A DNA stretch of 64,000 bases from Vesta saturnalis (Eukaryota > Arthropoda > Insecta > Coleoptera > Lampyridae), in assembly GCA_036346205.1 (NCBI GenBank), contig JARFJB010002009.1, positions 5,786,001 to 5,850,000 on the forward strand, read 5' to 3'. A program made the translations under genes and the position numbers. Below are positions 11,982-22,130 of the stretch, in pieces. A model generated the notes under the pieces. It made no database searches and was not told the DNA's origin. It saw only the letters and a list, made by a program, of their open reading frames with translations. Every line of letters starts with the position of its first letter. Position 1 is the first letter of the stretch.

Positions 11982-13040
11982 GTTATCATAAATTGGTTGC
12001 CTTGAAAACCAGGTGAAAGCGATATGTCACAGGTGTACCGATAATGGAGCTTCCCTTTACAATAAATGATCTTGAATGTAGACAAGGTGACCGTGTAATT
12101 TCAACGAGAATCGAATTTTTCGAACCCTTATGTTGATATCAGTATTGCGGAAAAATCTAGAAGAGTCCAGAAAACGAAAAATAAAAGTCCTAAAGCAATT
12201 CCAGCTATAAGTTTAATGGAAATCAGTTTAACTTACCACATTGCCGCATATGTTGATACGAAAACTTTATTTCCGAGATCTTATTGAAGATAGTGCTTAG
12301 TTATAAAAAATTAAACAGAGAATTCCAAAGCACGTGTTTATCAATTCAATGCCTTTTTGAAAAGATGTTATCTTATATATTAGATTTTAGTTCTACCACT
12401 AGATGTCATAACTTTTTATGAAAGTTATATGATTATGTCATTAAGTTAATTTTAATGTAGAAATAAGAAAATAAAGATTCATAACGATTAGTTAAGTAAT
12501 TATTTATACCCACAAAATAGAAAATTACAATTTCATCAGAGAGTACATAATAAGAATGATATACAACAGTCAATGGCGTAACATAGGGGTTTTCCTTAGG
12601 GTAAAATTATTTTTTATATTGTACAAAACTTACAAAAAATAACTATATTTAAATCACGCACGTCACAATATACAATTATGGTTTTCTTATATAACACCAA
12701 AATTGTAGTTATTGTTGTATTTCATAAATTCTAAAGTTCTAAGCAGTTCGCTATTTGTGCAACGATAAATATGAAAGTGTAGGTGATTACTGATTACTGT
12801 AAAAGTAAAAAATGATAAATACATAGAACGAACTGAATTCTCTTGCTCAAAGCTTATCTAAAATCAACATAAAATCTGCGAATTCATCATTGGTTACAAC
12901 AAAATTATTCGATATTGAAAAATTTAAACGATCATTAAATTTTATTTCTTTATTTAAGTCTTTATTGGTTTAAATACCAAGATAAAAAAAACATCGGCTT
13001 ACTACCGTTAAACTTTCTGAAACGAATTTGAATATCATAA
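11982..13040. other. AT-rich spacer, nothing recognised
   Basis: No frame, repeat or RNA signal could be supported here. Confidence 0.5.
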
Positions 13041-13273
13041 TTTTTTAAATCCTATCTAACAGACAAGATACTCACGTACAATATAACAATTTTAAATCGG
13101 ATACTTCACTAGTTACGTCGGGAGTCCCACAGGGATCTAACTTAGGTCCTCTTTTGTTTTTGTTATTTATTAACGATCTGCCTCAATTACGATGGACGCT
13201 GATGATTTAAAAATGTTTTCTGTTATTAATTCTATGAATGATTACGATACACCTCAAATGCAAATCGTGTAAC
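13040..13273 (+). pseudogene. RT-1 fragment a: jockey-like reverse transcriptase palm
   Basis: The plus strand reads TSGVPQGSNLGPLLFLLFIN near 13118-13180, the classic RT block of jockey/CR1-like non-LTR elements. It is followed by MDADDLKMFSVINSMND near 13190-13245, where the ADD aspartates of the polymerase active site are kept. Upstream there are only traces (YLTD) before AT-rich DNA, so the copy is 5-prime truncated. It stops at the tip of the mariner-like nest at 13276 and resumes at 15691, where the continuation makes sense as one protein. A small frameshift separates the QGS block from ADD. Confidence 0.8.
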
Positions 13274-13674
13274 TATACAGGGTTCTTCATTTCATCTCCC
13301 GTCTTTTGTACCTTAGTTATTATTTAACTTAAAGTTTTAATATTTTGCACACTTTATGTGTGACCTAGGGAGCATTTTATGAAAATGTGATTGATTATAC
13401 AGGGTGGTCCAAAAAAGTGTGACGTCATAATGGCATATTTTTTTAAATACATGACATACTTTATATTTTTTGCAAATTTAATCGACTTCCATGATAGTCT
13501 ACATAACACTGGCTTTAAAAATGGTTAAAAATACCAATAGTGGCTCGTTTTCAGATAATAAGCCAGGTTCTTTAGCACGATAGGCCTTATTTAGCCTGTT
13601 CAGGTCCACAATCATAAAAAACACATTAAGTAAGCTTTAACAATCAAACTGACCCAATTTGGGGATCTAAATTA

Positions 13675-13756
13675 TACAGGGTGTTCAAGATTTACTGTCA
13701 AACTTTTGAGAATTTAAAGATCTTTTTCTTTCTTATTTTACATATAATACCCTGTA
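13675..13756. repeat. 82-bp inverted-end module in left arm (mirrored at 15194-15273)
   Basis: It begins TACAGGGTGTT and ends ATACCCTGTA, so it looks like a tiny element with its own 8-9-bp inverted ends. The right arm holds the mirrored 80-bp counterpart at 15194-15273. The same design recurs in other nests of this window. Confidence 0.65.
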
Positions 13757-14010
13757 TAATTTGATGGCATTCGATGCGGAATTTGAAACAAATTTTTTTT
13801 TTTAATATATCCCTATCAAGATTCCTAACGCTTTAAAAGATATACGCCAAAAACTCGTTTTATTAACTATTTCATTAGCAATTTTAATAAAAAAATATAA
13901 GGTGGCTGAAATCACTCTAATATAATGAGAGCTATTTTGACAGTATTTCATGACATTTGTTACTATTGTAAGTTCTCGTTTAAAGTGGTATGCTTCTAAT
14001 TGTGCCTTTT

Positions 14011-14829
14011 ATGATAAAATACAGTAGGGAAGAGCTTGTGGATATGATGTTCATATTGGGAGAGTCCCAAAAGAAGTTTTTTTGCGAGTCGGCTTTATGC
14101 AGAGGGTTATCCAGAACGACGGCATCCGGACAAGCGTAGTCTGAAGAATTTATTGGAGAGATGCAGGCAAACGGAAAAGTTAGAATACCTCAAACTAATT
14201 CGAAATAAACAGGTTCAAACAGAAGAAAAGGAATTGGGCACAGGATAAAATAAGGTTCAGTTTTGACTTTTTCGATAAGGCTTTGTTTTGCGATGAGGCC
14301 ACCTTCCATAAAAACGGATTTGTTAATGGGCATAATTTTCATTACTACTTGGACCACAACCCGAGGATATTCAGGCAGATCGATAGACAACAAGATGGTC
14401 TATTAATGTATGGGAGGGAATCATTGGAGACCATATCATTGGTCCGCACTTTTTCAACGGCCATTTAAACGGGGACATGTATCTAGACTTTTTACAAAAT
14501 GAGTTGCCCCGTTTGTGTCAAAATTTACCGATAGAAATAAGAAATGCAATGTGGCTGTAACACGCTGGAGTTTCAGCACGTTACTCACTGCGAGTCAGGA
14601 ACCATCTGGATAGAGCCTTTACAAATCGCTGGATTGGAAGAGGAGGGCCATGTAATTTGCCGCCACGGTCTCCGGACTTAACTAAGTTATACTTTTTTTG
14701 TGGGGCTACGTTAAGGAAACCACCCCTGAAGACATTCAACAAAGAATACAAGATGTATTTCGAAAAATTACACTTGTTGTATTAAGAACAGTGGCAAGGT
14801 CTTTCAATACACGTTTCGATTGTATTTAG
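14011..14829 (+). pseudogene. Degraded DUF4817-type mariner-like transposase
   Basis: The frame opens at 14011 with MIKYSREELVDMMFILGES, the N-terminal signature of this insect transposase family. Later blocks recur in shifted frames: FCDEATFHKNGFVNGHNF (first catalytic Asp kept) near 14280, WIGRGGP near 14632 and PPRSPDLTKL near 14660. The second catalytic position reads as His-Ala-Gly and the third is Tyr where Asp is expected. With many frameshifts and stops, the gene cannot make an active enzyme. It sits centrally between the mirrored arms, as expected for the autonomous ancestor of the inner layer. Confidence 0.8.
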
Positions 14830-15690
14830 AAGAAAACGGAAGACGGAAAATAAAAAAAAAATTATTTTAGTAATTTTTTATTAGTTAACAAACCTAAAAT
14901 AAGTGTTTTTAATTATGTGTTTAGTTCAGTTTTGGTTTGTTCTTAAGTGTAATTAAAATAAAGTTATTTTAAGTTAAAATTGCTACAAATATCATGCAAT
15001 ACTTATCAAAATAGCCCTCATGACATTAAATGATTTAACAGTCACCTTAGTTTTTTGTTTTATTAAAATTGCTAATGAAATAGTTGATAAAACGAGTTTT
15101 TGGCGTATATCGTTTAAAGCGTTAGGAATTTTGATAGGGACATATTTAAAAAAAGTTTGGTTTTTTCATTCCACATCGAATGCCGTCAAATTATACAGGG
15201 TGTTGTATTTAAAATAAGAAAGAAACATCTTTAAATTTTCAAAAGTGTGTTAGTAAATTTTGAACACCCTGTATAATTTAGATTCCCCAAATTTGGTTAG
15301 CTTGATTGTTAAACCGTACTTAATGTGTTCCTGACTTATTATCTGCAAACGAGCCACTATTTGTATTTTTAACCATTTGCAAAACCAGTGGTGTACAGCT
15401 GATTTCTTTAACATTTTTTTTGTCGACGTTATCTAACCGATTTCTGTACAATTTTAGTGTTATGTAGACAATCATGCAACTCAATTAAATCTGCAAAAAA
15501 TATAAGGTATGTCATGTATTTAAAAAAATATGCCATTATGACGTCACACTTTTCTGGACCACCCTGTATAATCAATCACATTTTCCTAAAATGTTTCCTA
15601 GGTCACAGATAAAGTGTGCAAAATATTAAAACTTTAAGTTAAATAATAACTAAGCTACAAAAGACGGGAGCTGAAATAAAGGGCCCTGTA

Positions 15691-16120
15691 TAAATGGTGT
15701 ATTAGTAATGGATTACAACTAAACATGGGTAAATGCAAAGCGGTTACCTATTCCAGAAAACTCCGACCTATATATTATGGATATGAATGTAACTCAGTAT
15801 TATTTAATCGTAGTTCTGTTATAAAAGATCTTGGGGTTACTTTTGATTTCAAACTCTCTTTTAGCGATCATGTTTCTTCTATATGTAGTTCTGCTATTAA
15901 AACTCTTGGATTTTTAATTCGTAATTGTCGCTCATTTACTAGCACGGTGGCATTCAAATCTTTGTATACAGCTAAGTTCGTTCGAAGCTTGAGTATGGGG
16001 CGTTAATTTGGTATCCCTGTTATGAAAAAAAGCATCATTAGAAACAGTACAAAGAAAGTTTGTCAAATATTTATCGTACAAAGTTGATGGAGCTTATCCG
16101 GAAATTGGTACTGACACAAC
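15691..16120 (+). pseudogene. RT-1 fragment b: thumb region of the same retrotransposon
   Basis: The frame resumes directly after the nest with WCISNGLQLNMGKCK, followed by VIKDLGVTFDFKLSFSDHV and KTLGFLIRNCRSF (15725-16006). These are the post-palm blocks of jockey-like RTs. After a frameshift at about 16010 the text continues with VQRKFVKYLSYKVDGAYPEI. At 16121 it is cut again, now by the antisense gag element; TGGTACTGACACAAC at 16106-16120 is the left copy of that insertion's target duplication. Confidence 0.85.
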
Positions 16121-18133
16121 AAGTTCAAGTTCAACAAAGTTTATTAGAATTTTTATAGTACATAACATTATATAGTATTTACAATACATATTACAAGATA
16201 TAATAAAATAATAAAATAAAATAAGTAATATTGTATTGTGTATTGTTGATGGTGCGCTGCTCAGGATTCTTCAGCGCATGGATTGCGTGGTCGTTGGGAT
16301 TCGTGATTGTGTGGTATGCCTGTTGACATCATTGTGTTGAGATTTGTGGTATTTAGAAAAAAATAGCGTTGTAGTGGTTGGTGATGCTGTTGGTGGTGTG
16401 GTTGTTGTGTGGACTGTCCTGTTGTCGCTCGGTTGTGGCTGATGCTGTTGGTGCTCTGAGTATCTGAAATAAATAGAAACTTGTGTTAGTTGTGTCAATA
16501 CATTATCGGTGTTAACAGAACAGAATTAATACATTGTCGATACTGTATACTTAGTTAGGGCACCACTCTTCGCTCCGGACCTTTGTATGATTACCCGAAA
16601 AGGCCATTCACCTCTGAACCGTGCGTAAGGATTACTACCCACAGGTCCATCGCAGTTTGCGCCTGAACGAGCGCCGCTACCACCTTACGGGTGACAGGTA
16701 GGGCCTTCTCCATATCGAGACCTCCGAGAAGGCCCAATATGGCGTCGAATCCTAAGGGGTTGGGCAGGCGGAGTAACGATAGCGGCGGGAGCTGTTCTCG
16801 GTACTTCCGCGTTCTCAACCTTGCCTGCTGTCGCTCGGGCGTAACTGACGCTGGTCCGTGTTGTAAAAGGCGCCGCCGTCGACGGTGTCCTCTTCGGTCG
16901 CTCTGGTACTTCCGTCTTCTTCCGTTGTGGAGGCCGAGAGAACTTCGGGCAGCCCCTGTAGCTAGCGGGGTGATCCCCCACAGTTAACACACTTAGCCCG
17001 GTCTGTACGGGGTTTCGTGCATTCACTGGAGTGGTGATCTCCGGCGCACTTTACACAGCGTGCTGCCGCCCTGCAGCAACGCTGTGCGTGACGGAAACCT
17101 TGACACCGGTGACACTGCCCAATTCCAGATTTCCGCCGCAAATCCTCTACAGTCACGCGGAGGCGGGCGACGTGCTTCACCTCCCAGATCTTCTTGTTAT
17201 CTTCCTCGGTCGGCAACTCTACCATCACGAGGAAGATCGGGCGTCCTTGCTGCTTCATCCTGTAAACAGAAAGTACATTAATGTTTTGCATTTTTAGCTC
17301 TGAGCTAACGTCAATCTCGGTTAGTTCTACGGGCACGCCACGTATCACCACCTTAATCAATCGCTCGATCTTTGCCTGATAAGTGTGGTACGGAGTATCA
17401 CACTTATTCATATACCTCATCAGCCTGCCTCTGTCCTGGAGTGAGGCAGGCTGAATCCGGATTCCCTCGCTGAAGGCCTTGGCTCTCGTGAAGGCGATCC
17501 GTGGTCGGCCCATTTCTGGGGAGAACGCGACCCAGCTCTCCTTTTGACTAAGGATTACTGGAGGCACTTTCTCCCTGGTGTCCTCTTGTGTCGTCTGCTC
17601 CATTGCTGCAGGGCTGTCGGTGAAGGGTTCCAGGGCCTGGAATCCGTTGTCCGTGGGCGGCAGCGTAGACGGGCGAACCTTCGGGGTCTTCTTCGGCTTC
17701 TTCTTTCGCAACACGAAGTCGGTCTGGTAGATCCGTGGCGGGCCTCTTCTTCGGTGTTGTCGGTTGCGGCTGCGGCGGCGGACGTGGCCGGTGTATCTTC
17801 TAGGGGGGGGGGGGGGTGATGCCTTCTAACGGTGGCGGTCGCGTCTTCTTTTGCCGCCTCCTCTTTTGTACGGTGGCGGCAGGTGGCGCGTCGCTGCTCT
17901 CTCTCTCGAACGGTAGATCGAGCAGTGACGGTATCGCTGGCGGTATCCGGAACTCCTGGGACGTCGTCGGTGACAGCTCTCCCTGAGCTGCCCGCTCCTC
18001 TAGGAACTGCTGGTAGTAGCGCCTGTTGTAGCTCGGCTCCAACATCGTGAAAACGACGTTATCTTTTTTTTTCAAATAGGCTGGCTAGTCTTATATAAAG
18101 TTGACCTTTTCGGATCGAGATCTAAACCTCGAA
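16121..18133 (-). mobile_element. Gag-only non-LTR retroelement inserted in RT-1
   Basis: The insertion is flanked by imperfect direct repeats TGGTACTGACACAAC (16106-16120) and TGGTACTGAACAAAAC (18134-18149), as expected of target-primed integration. In minus orientation it has a 5-prime UTR (from 18133), a gag-like ORF1, then about 450 bp of untranslated sequence with an AATAAA signal close to a terminal TTGAACTTGAACTTG. No endonuclease or RT (ORF2) is present between ORF1 and the 3-prime end. It is either a non-autonomous deletion derivative or a gag-only family comparable in layout to HeT-A. Confidence 0.7.
16591..18075 (-). pseudogene. ORF1 (gag-like) of a jockey/I-group element with zinc knuckles
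   Basis: The N-terminal part (17800-18075) starts near MLEPSYNRRYYQQFLEE. The central part (16962-17714) contains the pre-knuckle region typical of 'PRE_C2HC' mobile-element proteins (IKVVIRGVPVELTEIDVSSE and a VELPTEED block). CX2CX4HX4C (CHRCQGFRHAQRCC) and CX2CX3HX4C (CVKCAGDHHSSEC) knuckles follow; a third begins CVNCGG. The C-terminal part continues in other frames (16685-17026, then 16591-16818). Frameshifts occur near a 14-G run at 17803-17816 and near 16985 and 16800. Such proteins bind element RNA in the RNP. Base composition is far more GC-rich than the flanking DNA, consistent with recent arrival relative to its surroundings. Confidence 0.8.
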
Positions 18134-18448
18134 TGGTACTGAACAAAACACTTACTTGAAAAATATGATGTAGAGTCATTAGAAAAGAGGAGGGTGGTCA
18201 GCAGTATTACATTCTTGTGCAAGCTTTTACATGGAAAAATTTATTGCCCGTATCTATTATCTTCTCTTCAGTTTCATATTCCACGTTTCTCGTCTCGATC
18301 TTTAGTTACCTTTAACTGCTCTACGGTAAATACTAATATTCTACTTAAGTCTCCTGTATTTGTTATGTATAAAAACTTCAACAATATTTCAGATGTTTGT
18401 GATATTAATCAATGCATTATTACTGAAATCAAAAATGTCTCTCGCTAG
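18134..18448 (+). pseudogene. RT-1 fragment c: C-terminal end
   Basis: After the gag element the plus strand continues DVESLEKRR and then, from 18194, SSITFLCKLLHGKIYCPYLL and FHIPRFSSRSLVTF, ending at the stop of 18448. 'SLE.RR..SS..FLYKLLNG.I.CP.LL' is the usual C-terminal pattern of these RT proteins. Joined in register with fragments a and b it shows one 5-prime-truncated retrotransposon interrupted twice. No poly-A or obvious 3-prime hairpin is seen directly after the stop. Confidence 0.75.
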
Positions 18449-18939
18449 TTACAAGATTAAGATCAGTGATAGAATTCTTATTAGTTAGCATCGTAGTCAA
18501 ATTGCGCATTTCAGTGAAAATTGCACACCTAACATTTTCGACCAATTAAAAGCCTGTATTTTTGTATCGTTACCATAGCAACTTACAAAATTTCCGGAAA
18601 TTTTTCTCCTCGGGGCAACGAGCATGAAATTACATTGGAAATTTTTTGACGTTTATAGCTTAAATGACATTTACAGTTAACTTTAGATTATGTCGAATTT
18701 ATTCTATAAGTTACCAAGTAAAAATCATTTATTAACAGTTTACCATATAATATGTAAAATTCAAAATTTACAAAAACACATGTTGTTACTACGTTAGTTA
18801 TTATATAACACAAACAACTATTTTTAACTAAAGCATCTAAATGTTGTTGAGATTCCTTAGCTACGTCCTCTGTCTTTAATGCAGAATATAAAAGCGAACA
18901 TTCACTAAAATGTATAAATTGTCTATGTTTCATAAAATA
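18449..18939. other. AT-rich spacer
   Basis: This is probably the remaining 3-prime UTR of RT-1 plus spacer. The 81-codon minus frame at 18688-18933 has no motif. Confidence 0.35.
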
Positions 18940-19399
18940 TGCAGGGTGTGGCGCGAAGATTTTTGATTAAAAGTAATGGCGGATACAGTTATGTTAAAAA
19001 TCTGAAATTACGAAGCTGTAGGTTTTGGATGGCGCTGAGTTCAAATATAATATTGTCCTGAATGTGGCCCTTCCGGTTATACCGGAAGTAGATGTCAACT
19101 TTGTTATTTTAAATAGAACCTAATATTTTTTATTTTATTTTCGAATTCTACATGAAATTCTAGATAAAATTTGTGCACAATACCCTATACCAAAAATGAA
19201 GTATTTTCGAGATATTCGATTTTCTTTTAAATTTTGAAAAAATCCTAGTCCACATTGAATAACGATATCTCCATTAATAACCAAGCTAGTCACGTGAAAT
19301 TGTAACCAATAAAAAAACAAGCGCTTGCCCGTTAACTCCATATATCCATCTCATTGATATTTCATACAGGGTGTTTTAAACTTAGCCACCAACATGCAC

Positions 19400-19665
19400 A
19401 ATTTAAATCGTTTAGAAGTATTTTGTATTAATTTAGTTAGATAACTTACAAACAAAAATAGCTAAATGTAATATTAAACAAATAAAGTTTTATAATAAGT
19501 GTTCAAAATTAGCACCATCTACTTCTAAACATTTATGAATACATTTCATTAAGTTATGTCTGGTAATTCTGGAAATATGGTCGGATGTTAGAGAATTAAA
19601 AGCAAGTAAGACTCTCTGCATCATATCTTCCTTTGTTGTAAAATTTTCCGCTGTATTTTTTTAAG
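19400..19665 (-). pseudogene. Inverted copy of the transposase C-terminal end
   Basis: On the minus strand this stretch reads the same text as plus 20650-20880, with differences: the region encoding KEDMMQRVLLAFNSLT, then HKCL.VDGANFEHL, then the same 3-prime UTR. It lies just inside the left tip at 19375. It shows that the left arm was generated from, or replaced by, the right end of an element. Confidence 0.75.
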
Positions 19666-19871
19666 CCAATTCGTTTGGTATCGGTATTCCCTATACCTAA
19701 ATCCAACCACTTTTGAGATATTTCGTTATCTTAGTTAAAACATAACAACACTTAATTATTTCAACATTAGTAAAAGGTAGGCCATGGCTGTCAAAGATTT
19801 GATAGTTAGAACGTTAATTGTTTATGTTGTTTTAACAGTTTTCTTTACCAGTTTGTATTTCATATTAAATA

Positions 19872-20815
19872 ATGGCAAATGTAGGATTTACTAATGATGA
19901 TTTTTTAAATCTTATTATTATTTACGGCGAGTGTAATAGAATTGTTGAACGAACTTGCCGTATTTTGCAGAAAGATATCCAAATCGACCAAAACTGCCGT
20001 CAGTTTGGTCAATTTAATACAAAAATTAATAAAAATAAACCACTAGTGGATAGTGACATAAACGAAATTAATGTTTTGGGTTATTTTACGGCCTCTCCAA
20101 ATGCCTCCATTAGAGATTGTGATAGAGATCTTACTTTGTCGACGAGAACAATTCAACGCATTTTAAAAAGGGTAGAATTCTGTGAATGGTTTTTAATGAA
20201 GACCCAAGAGGATGAAAACTTCATAAAAAAAGTTATATGGCGTGATGAAGCAAAGTTTAGCAAAAATAGATTATTTAATCGACATAATTCCCATTTTTGG
20301 TCTAATGAAAATCCACATGTTAGTAGAGAACGTTATTTCCAAGCTAGTTGGAGTTTTAATGTTTTTTGTGCAATAAAAGACGATAAAATTTTAGCATTAA
20401 AATTTTATGATGAAAATTTAAATAGTACAAGATATTGCCACATTTTAGAAGAATCCATACAGCATATCAGCTAGATGGAGCATCTCCTCATAACTTTGGG
20501 TCTGTTGTTCAGCATATTTACGACATGTTTGATGATAGATGGATTACCAATCAGGGTCCGTTTCGTTGCCCAGCTCGCTCTCCTGATTTGGCTCCTCTAG
20601 ATTTTGGTATTTGGGGTTACATTAAAAATCAGGTATTCTCCAAACCTGTTACGACAAAAGAAGATATGATGCAGAGAGTCCTACTTGCTTTTAATTCTCT
20701 AACACCCGACCATATTTCCACAATTACAAGACATAACTTAATGAAAAGGATTCATAAATGTTTACAAGTAGATGGTGCTAATTTTGAACACTTATATAAA
20801 ACTTTATTTGTTTAA
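19872..20815 (+). pseudogene. Mariner-like transposase, DD41D spacing, one frameshift
   Basis: The N-terminal domain begins MANVGFTNDDFLNLIIIYGE. RTIQRILKR follows, then the first catalytic block IWRDEAKFSKNRLFNRHN and, in a second frame from about 20435, LDGASPHNF (second Asp) and CPARSPDLAPLDFGIWGYIK (third Asp). I count 41 residues between the second and third Asp, as in the other members here. The end, VDGANFEHLYKTLFV, matches the usual '.GG.FEHL' C-terminus. Two defects are visible: a frameshift with probable loss of some codons near 20440-20470, and absence of the usual HPY-containing segment between RILKR and the EFCEW block near 20165. Otherwise it is one of the better-preserved transposases in the window. 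Confidence 0.85.
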
Positions 20816-21139
20816 TATTACATTTAGTTACTTTTGTTTGTAAGTTATTTAATTAAATTAATACAAAATACCTAGTCAACGTTTTTAATGATATCCACAA
20901 TTAATAATCCTTTCAGACTATTGGTTACTTTTCAGAATTAATAACTTATGAAAAAATAACAAAATATCACCTTAAATAATGGAAATCATGGCCTACCCTT
21001 TACTAATGTTGAAATAATTAAGTGTTGTTATGTTTTAACCAAGATAATGAAATATCTCAAAAGTGGTTGGATTTAGGTATAGGGAATACTGATACCAAAC
21101 GAATTGGCTTAAAAAAATACAGAGGAAAATGTAATAAAA

Positions 21140-21221
21140 TACGGGGTGTTCTGTTTAAAGTAAGCAACTCATAAATAATTTAATTTGTACATGTTGGCGG
21201 CTAAGTTTAAAACACCCTGTA
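21140..21221. repeat. 82-bp inverted-end module in right arm
   Basis: It begins TACGGGGTGTTCTG and ends AAAACACCCTGTA, the same length and layout as the modules at 13675-13756 and 40884-40965. Its left-arm counterpart has been replaced by the inverted transposase fragment. Confidence 0.6.
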
Positions 21222-21584
21222 TGACAATTTCACGTCACTAGCTTCGTTATTAATGAAGATATCGTTATTCAATGTGGTCTAGGATTTTTTCAAAATTTTT
21301 AAATCGAAATATCTCGAAAATACTTCATTTTTGGTATAGGACATTGTGCACAAATTTTATCTAGAATGTTATGTAGAATTCGAAAATAAAATAAAAAATA
21401 TTAGGTTCCATTTAAAATAACAAAGTTGACGTCTACTTCTGGTATAACCGGAAGTGCCACATTCAGGACAATATTATATATGAACTCAGCGTCATCCAAA
21501 ACCAACAGCTTCGTAATTTCAGATTTTGAACATGACTGTATCCGCCACTACTTTTAATCAAAGCTCTTCGCGCGACACTCTGTA

Positions 21585-22130
21585 TGTAGTACTTTGAAAC
21601 AATCCTATTCTACTGTAATCTACGAAGAGCTCCATATTTTTTACACACAAGAAGCAAATGATGTTTGATAATCCCAAACAAATTCGGTGAATAAATTTCT
21701 GGTCCCGCATTCTTCTAATAAATACGTTAAAAATTTTAGGTTCCGATGATACATTTTAATTTCACTAACTTCATTACAAAACTTGCTTAAAACATATTTC
21801 GTAAATCGCTCCATTCTTATAAACTCTACAACATAACGAATTTATTCAGATAATTTATACTCAGGTAACGTCAAATGTTAGAATTATTAGCTTTGACATG
21901 AATTCCATGGCCTTCTATACGTTTAACTACAGTGAACTAACTGATTATCTGTATACTCTGCCCGTTTTGGAAAAAACTTATATTTTGACGACTATATAGT
22001 AGATTAGATTCATTAAAAAAAGAAAAATTGAACCATTATAAATTTTCTGTAAAAGTTTTATTTAACTAAAGTACATAGATAACTAAGAAATTATGTCTCA
22101 TCGAAATAATAGAGAACTATTATTATACTA
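21585..22130. other. AT-rich spacer between elements
   Basis: Nothing could be recognised between the mariner-like nest and the Tigger element. Confidence 0.45.

Larger units (their letters stand above)
13276..15690. mobile_element. Concentric mariner-like nest inserted in RT-1
   Basis: Inverted ends are mirrored in at least three layers. The outer tip TACAGGGTTCTTCATTTC at 13276 has its complement ending at 15690. A second tip TACAGGGTGGTCC at 13398 is mirrored at 15568. A third tip TACAGGGTGTTCAAGATT at 13675 is mirrored at 15273, with a further inward-facing CCCTGTATAATTTGAtgg at 13756 mirrored at 15194. Arms continue inward to the segment containing AAAACTCGTTTTAT(T), for a total of about 640-690 bp each. 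A dead transposase occupies the centre. Both flanks are RT-1 coding sequence, and TA duplication fits at the outer tips. Confidence 0.85.
18940..21584. mobile_element. Concentric mariner-like nest around a near-complete transposase
   Basis: The outer end TGCAGGGTGTGGCGCGAAGA at 18940 matches the complement of the right end (TACAGAGTGTCGCGCGAAGA, ending 21584), and arms continue for about 370-430 bp. A second tip TACAGGGTGTTTTAAACTTA at 19375 is mirrored at 21221. A third pair of arms (about 19660-19785 and 20990-21120) is very similar and contains GGTAGGCCATGG. In the left half, 19400-19660 is an inverted copy of the transposase C-terminus and 3-prime UTR, so the element is a partial inverted duplication as well as a nest. 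Confidence 0.8.

Noticed and set aside
13276..15690. Interpretation of the nest as a single element with one very long TIR
   Set aside because: Several full TACAGGGTG tips within each arm make layered origin more likely; I cannot exclude a single compound family that now moves as a unit.
16685..17819. Plus-strand frames antisense to the gag gene
   Set aside because: Shadows of the GC-rich minus-strand ORF1; the zinc knuckles are on the minus strand.
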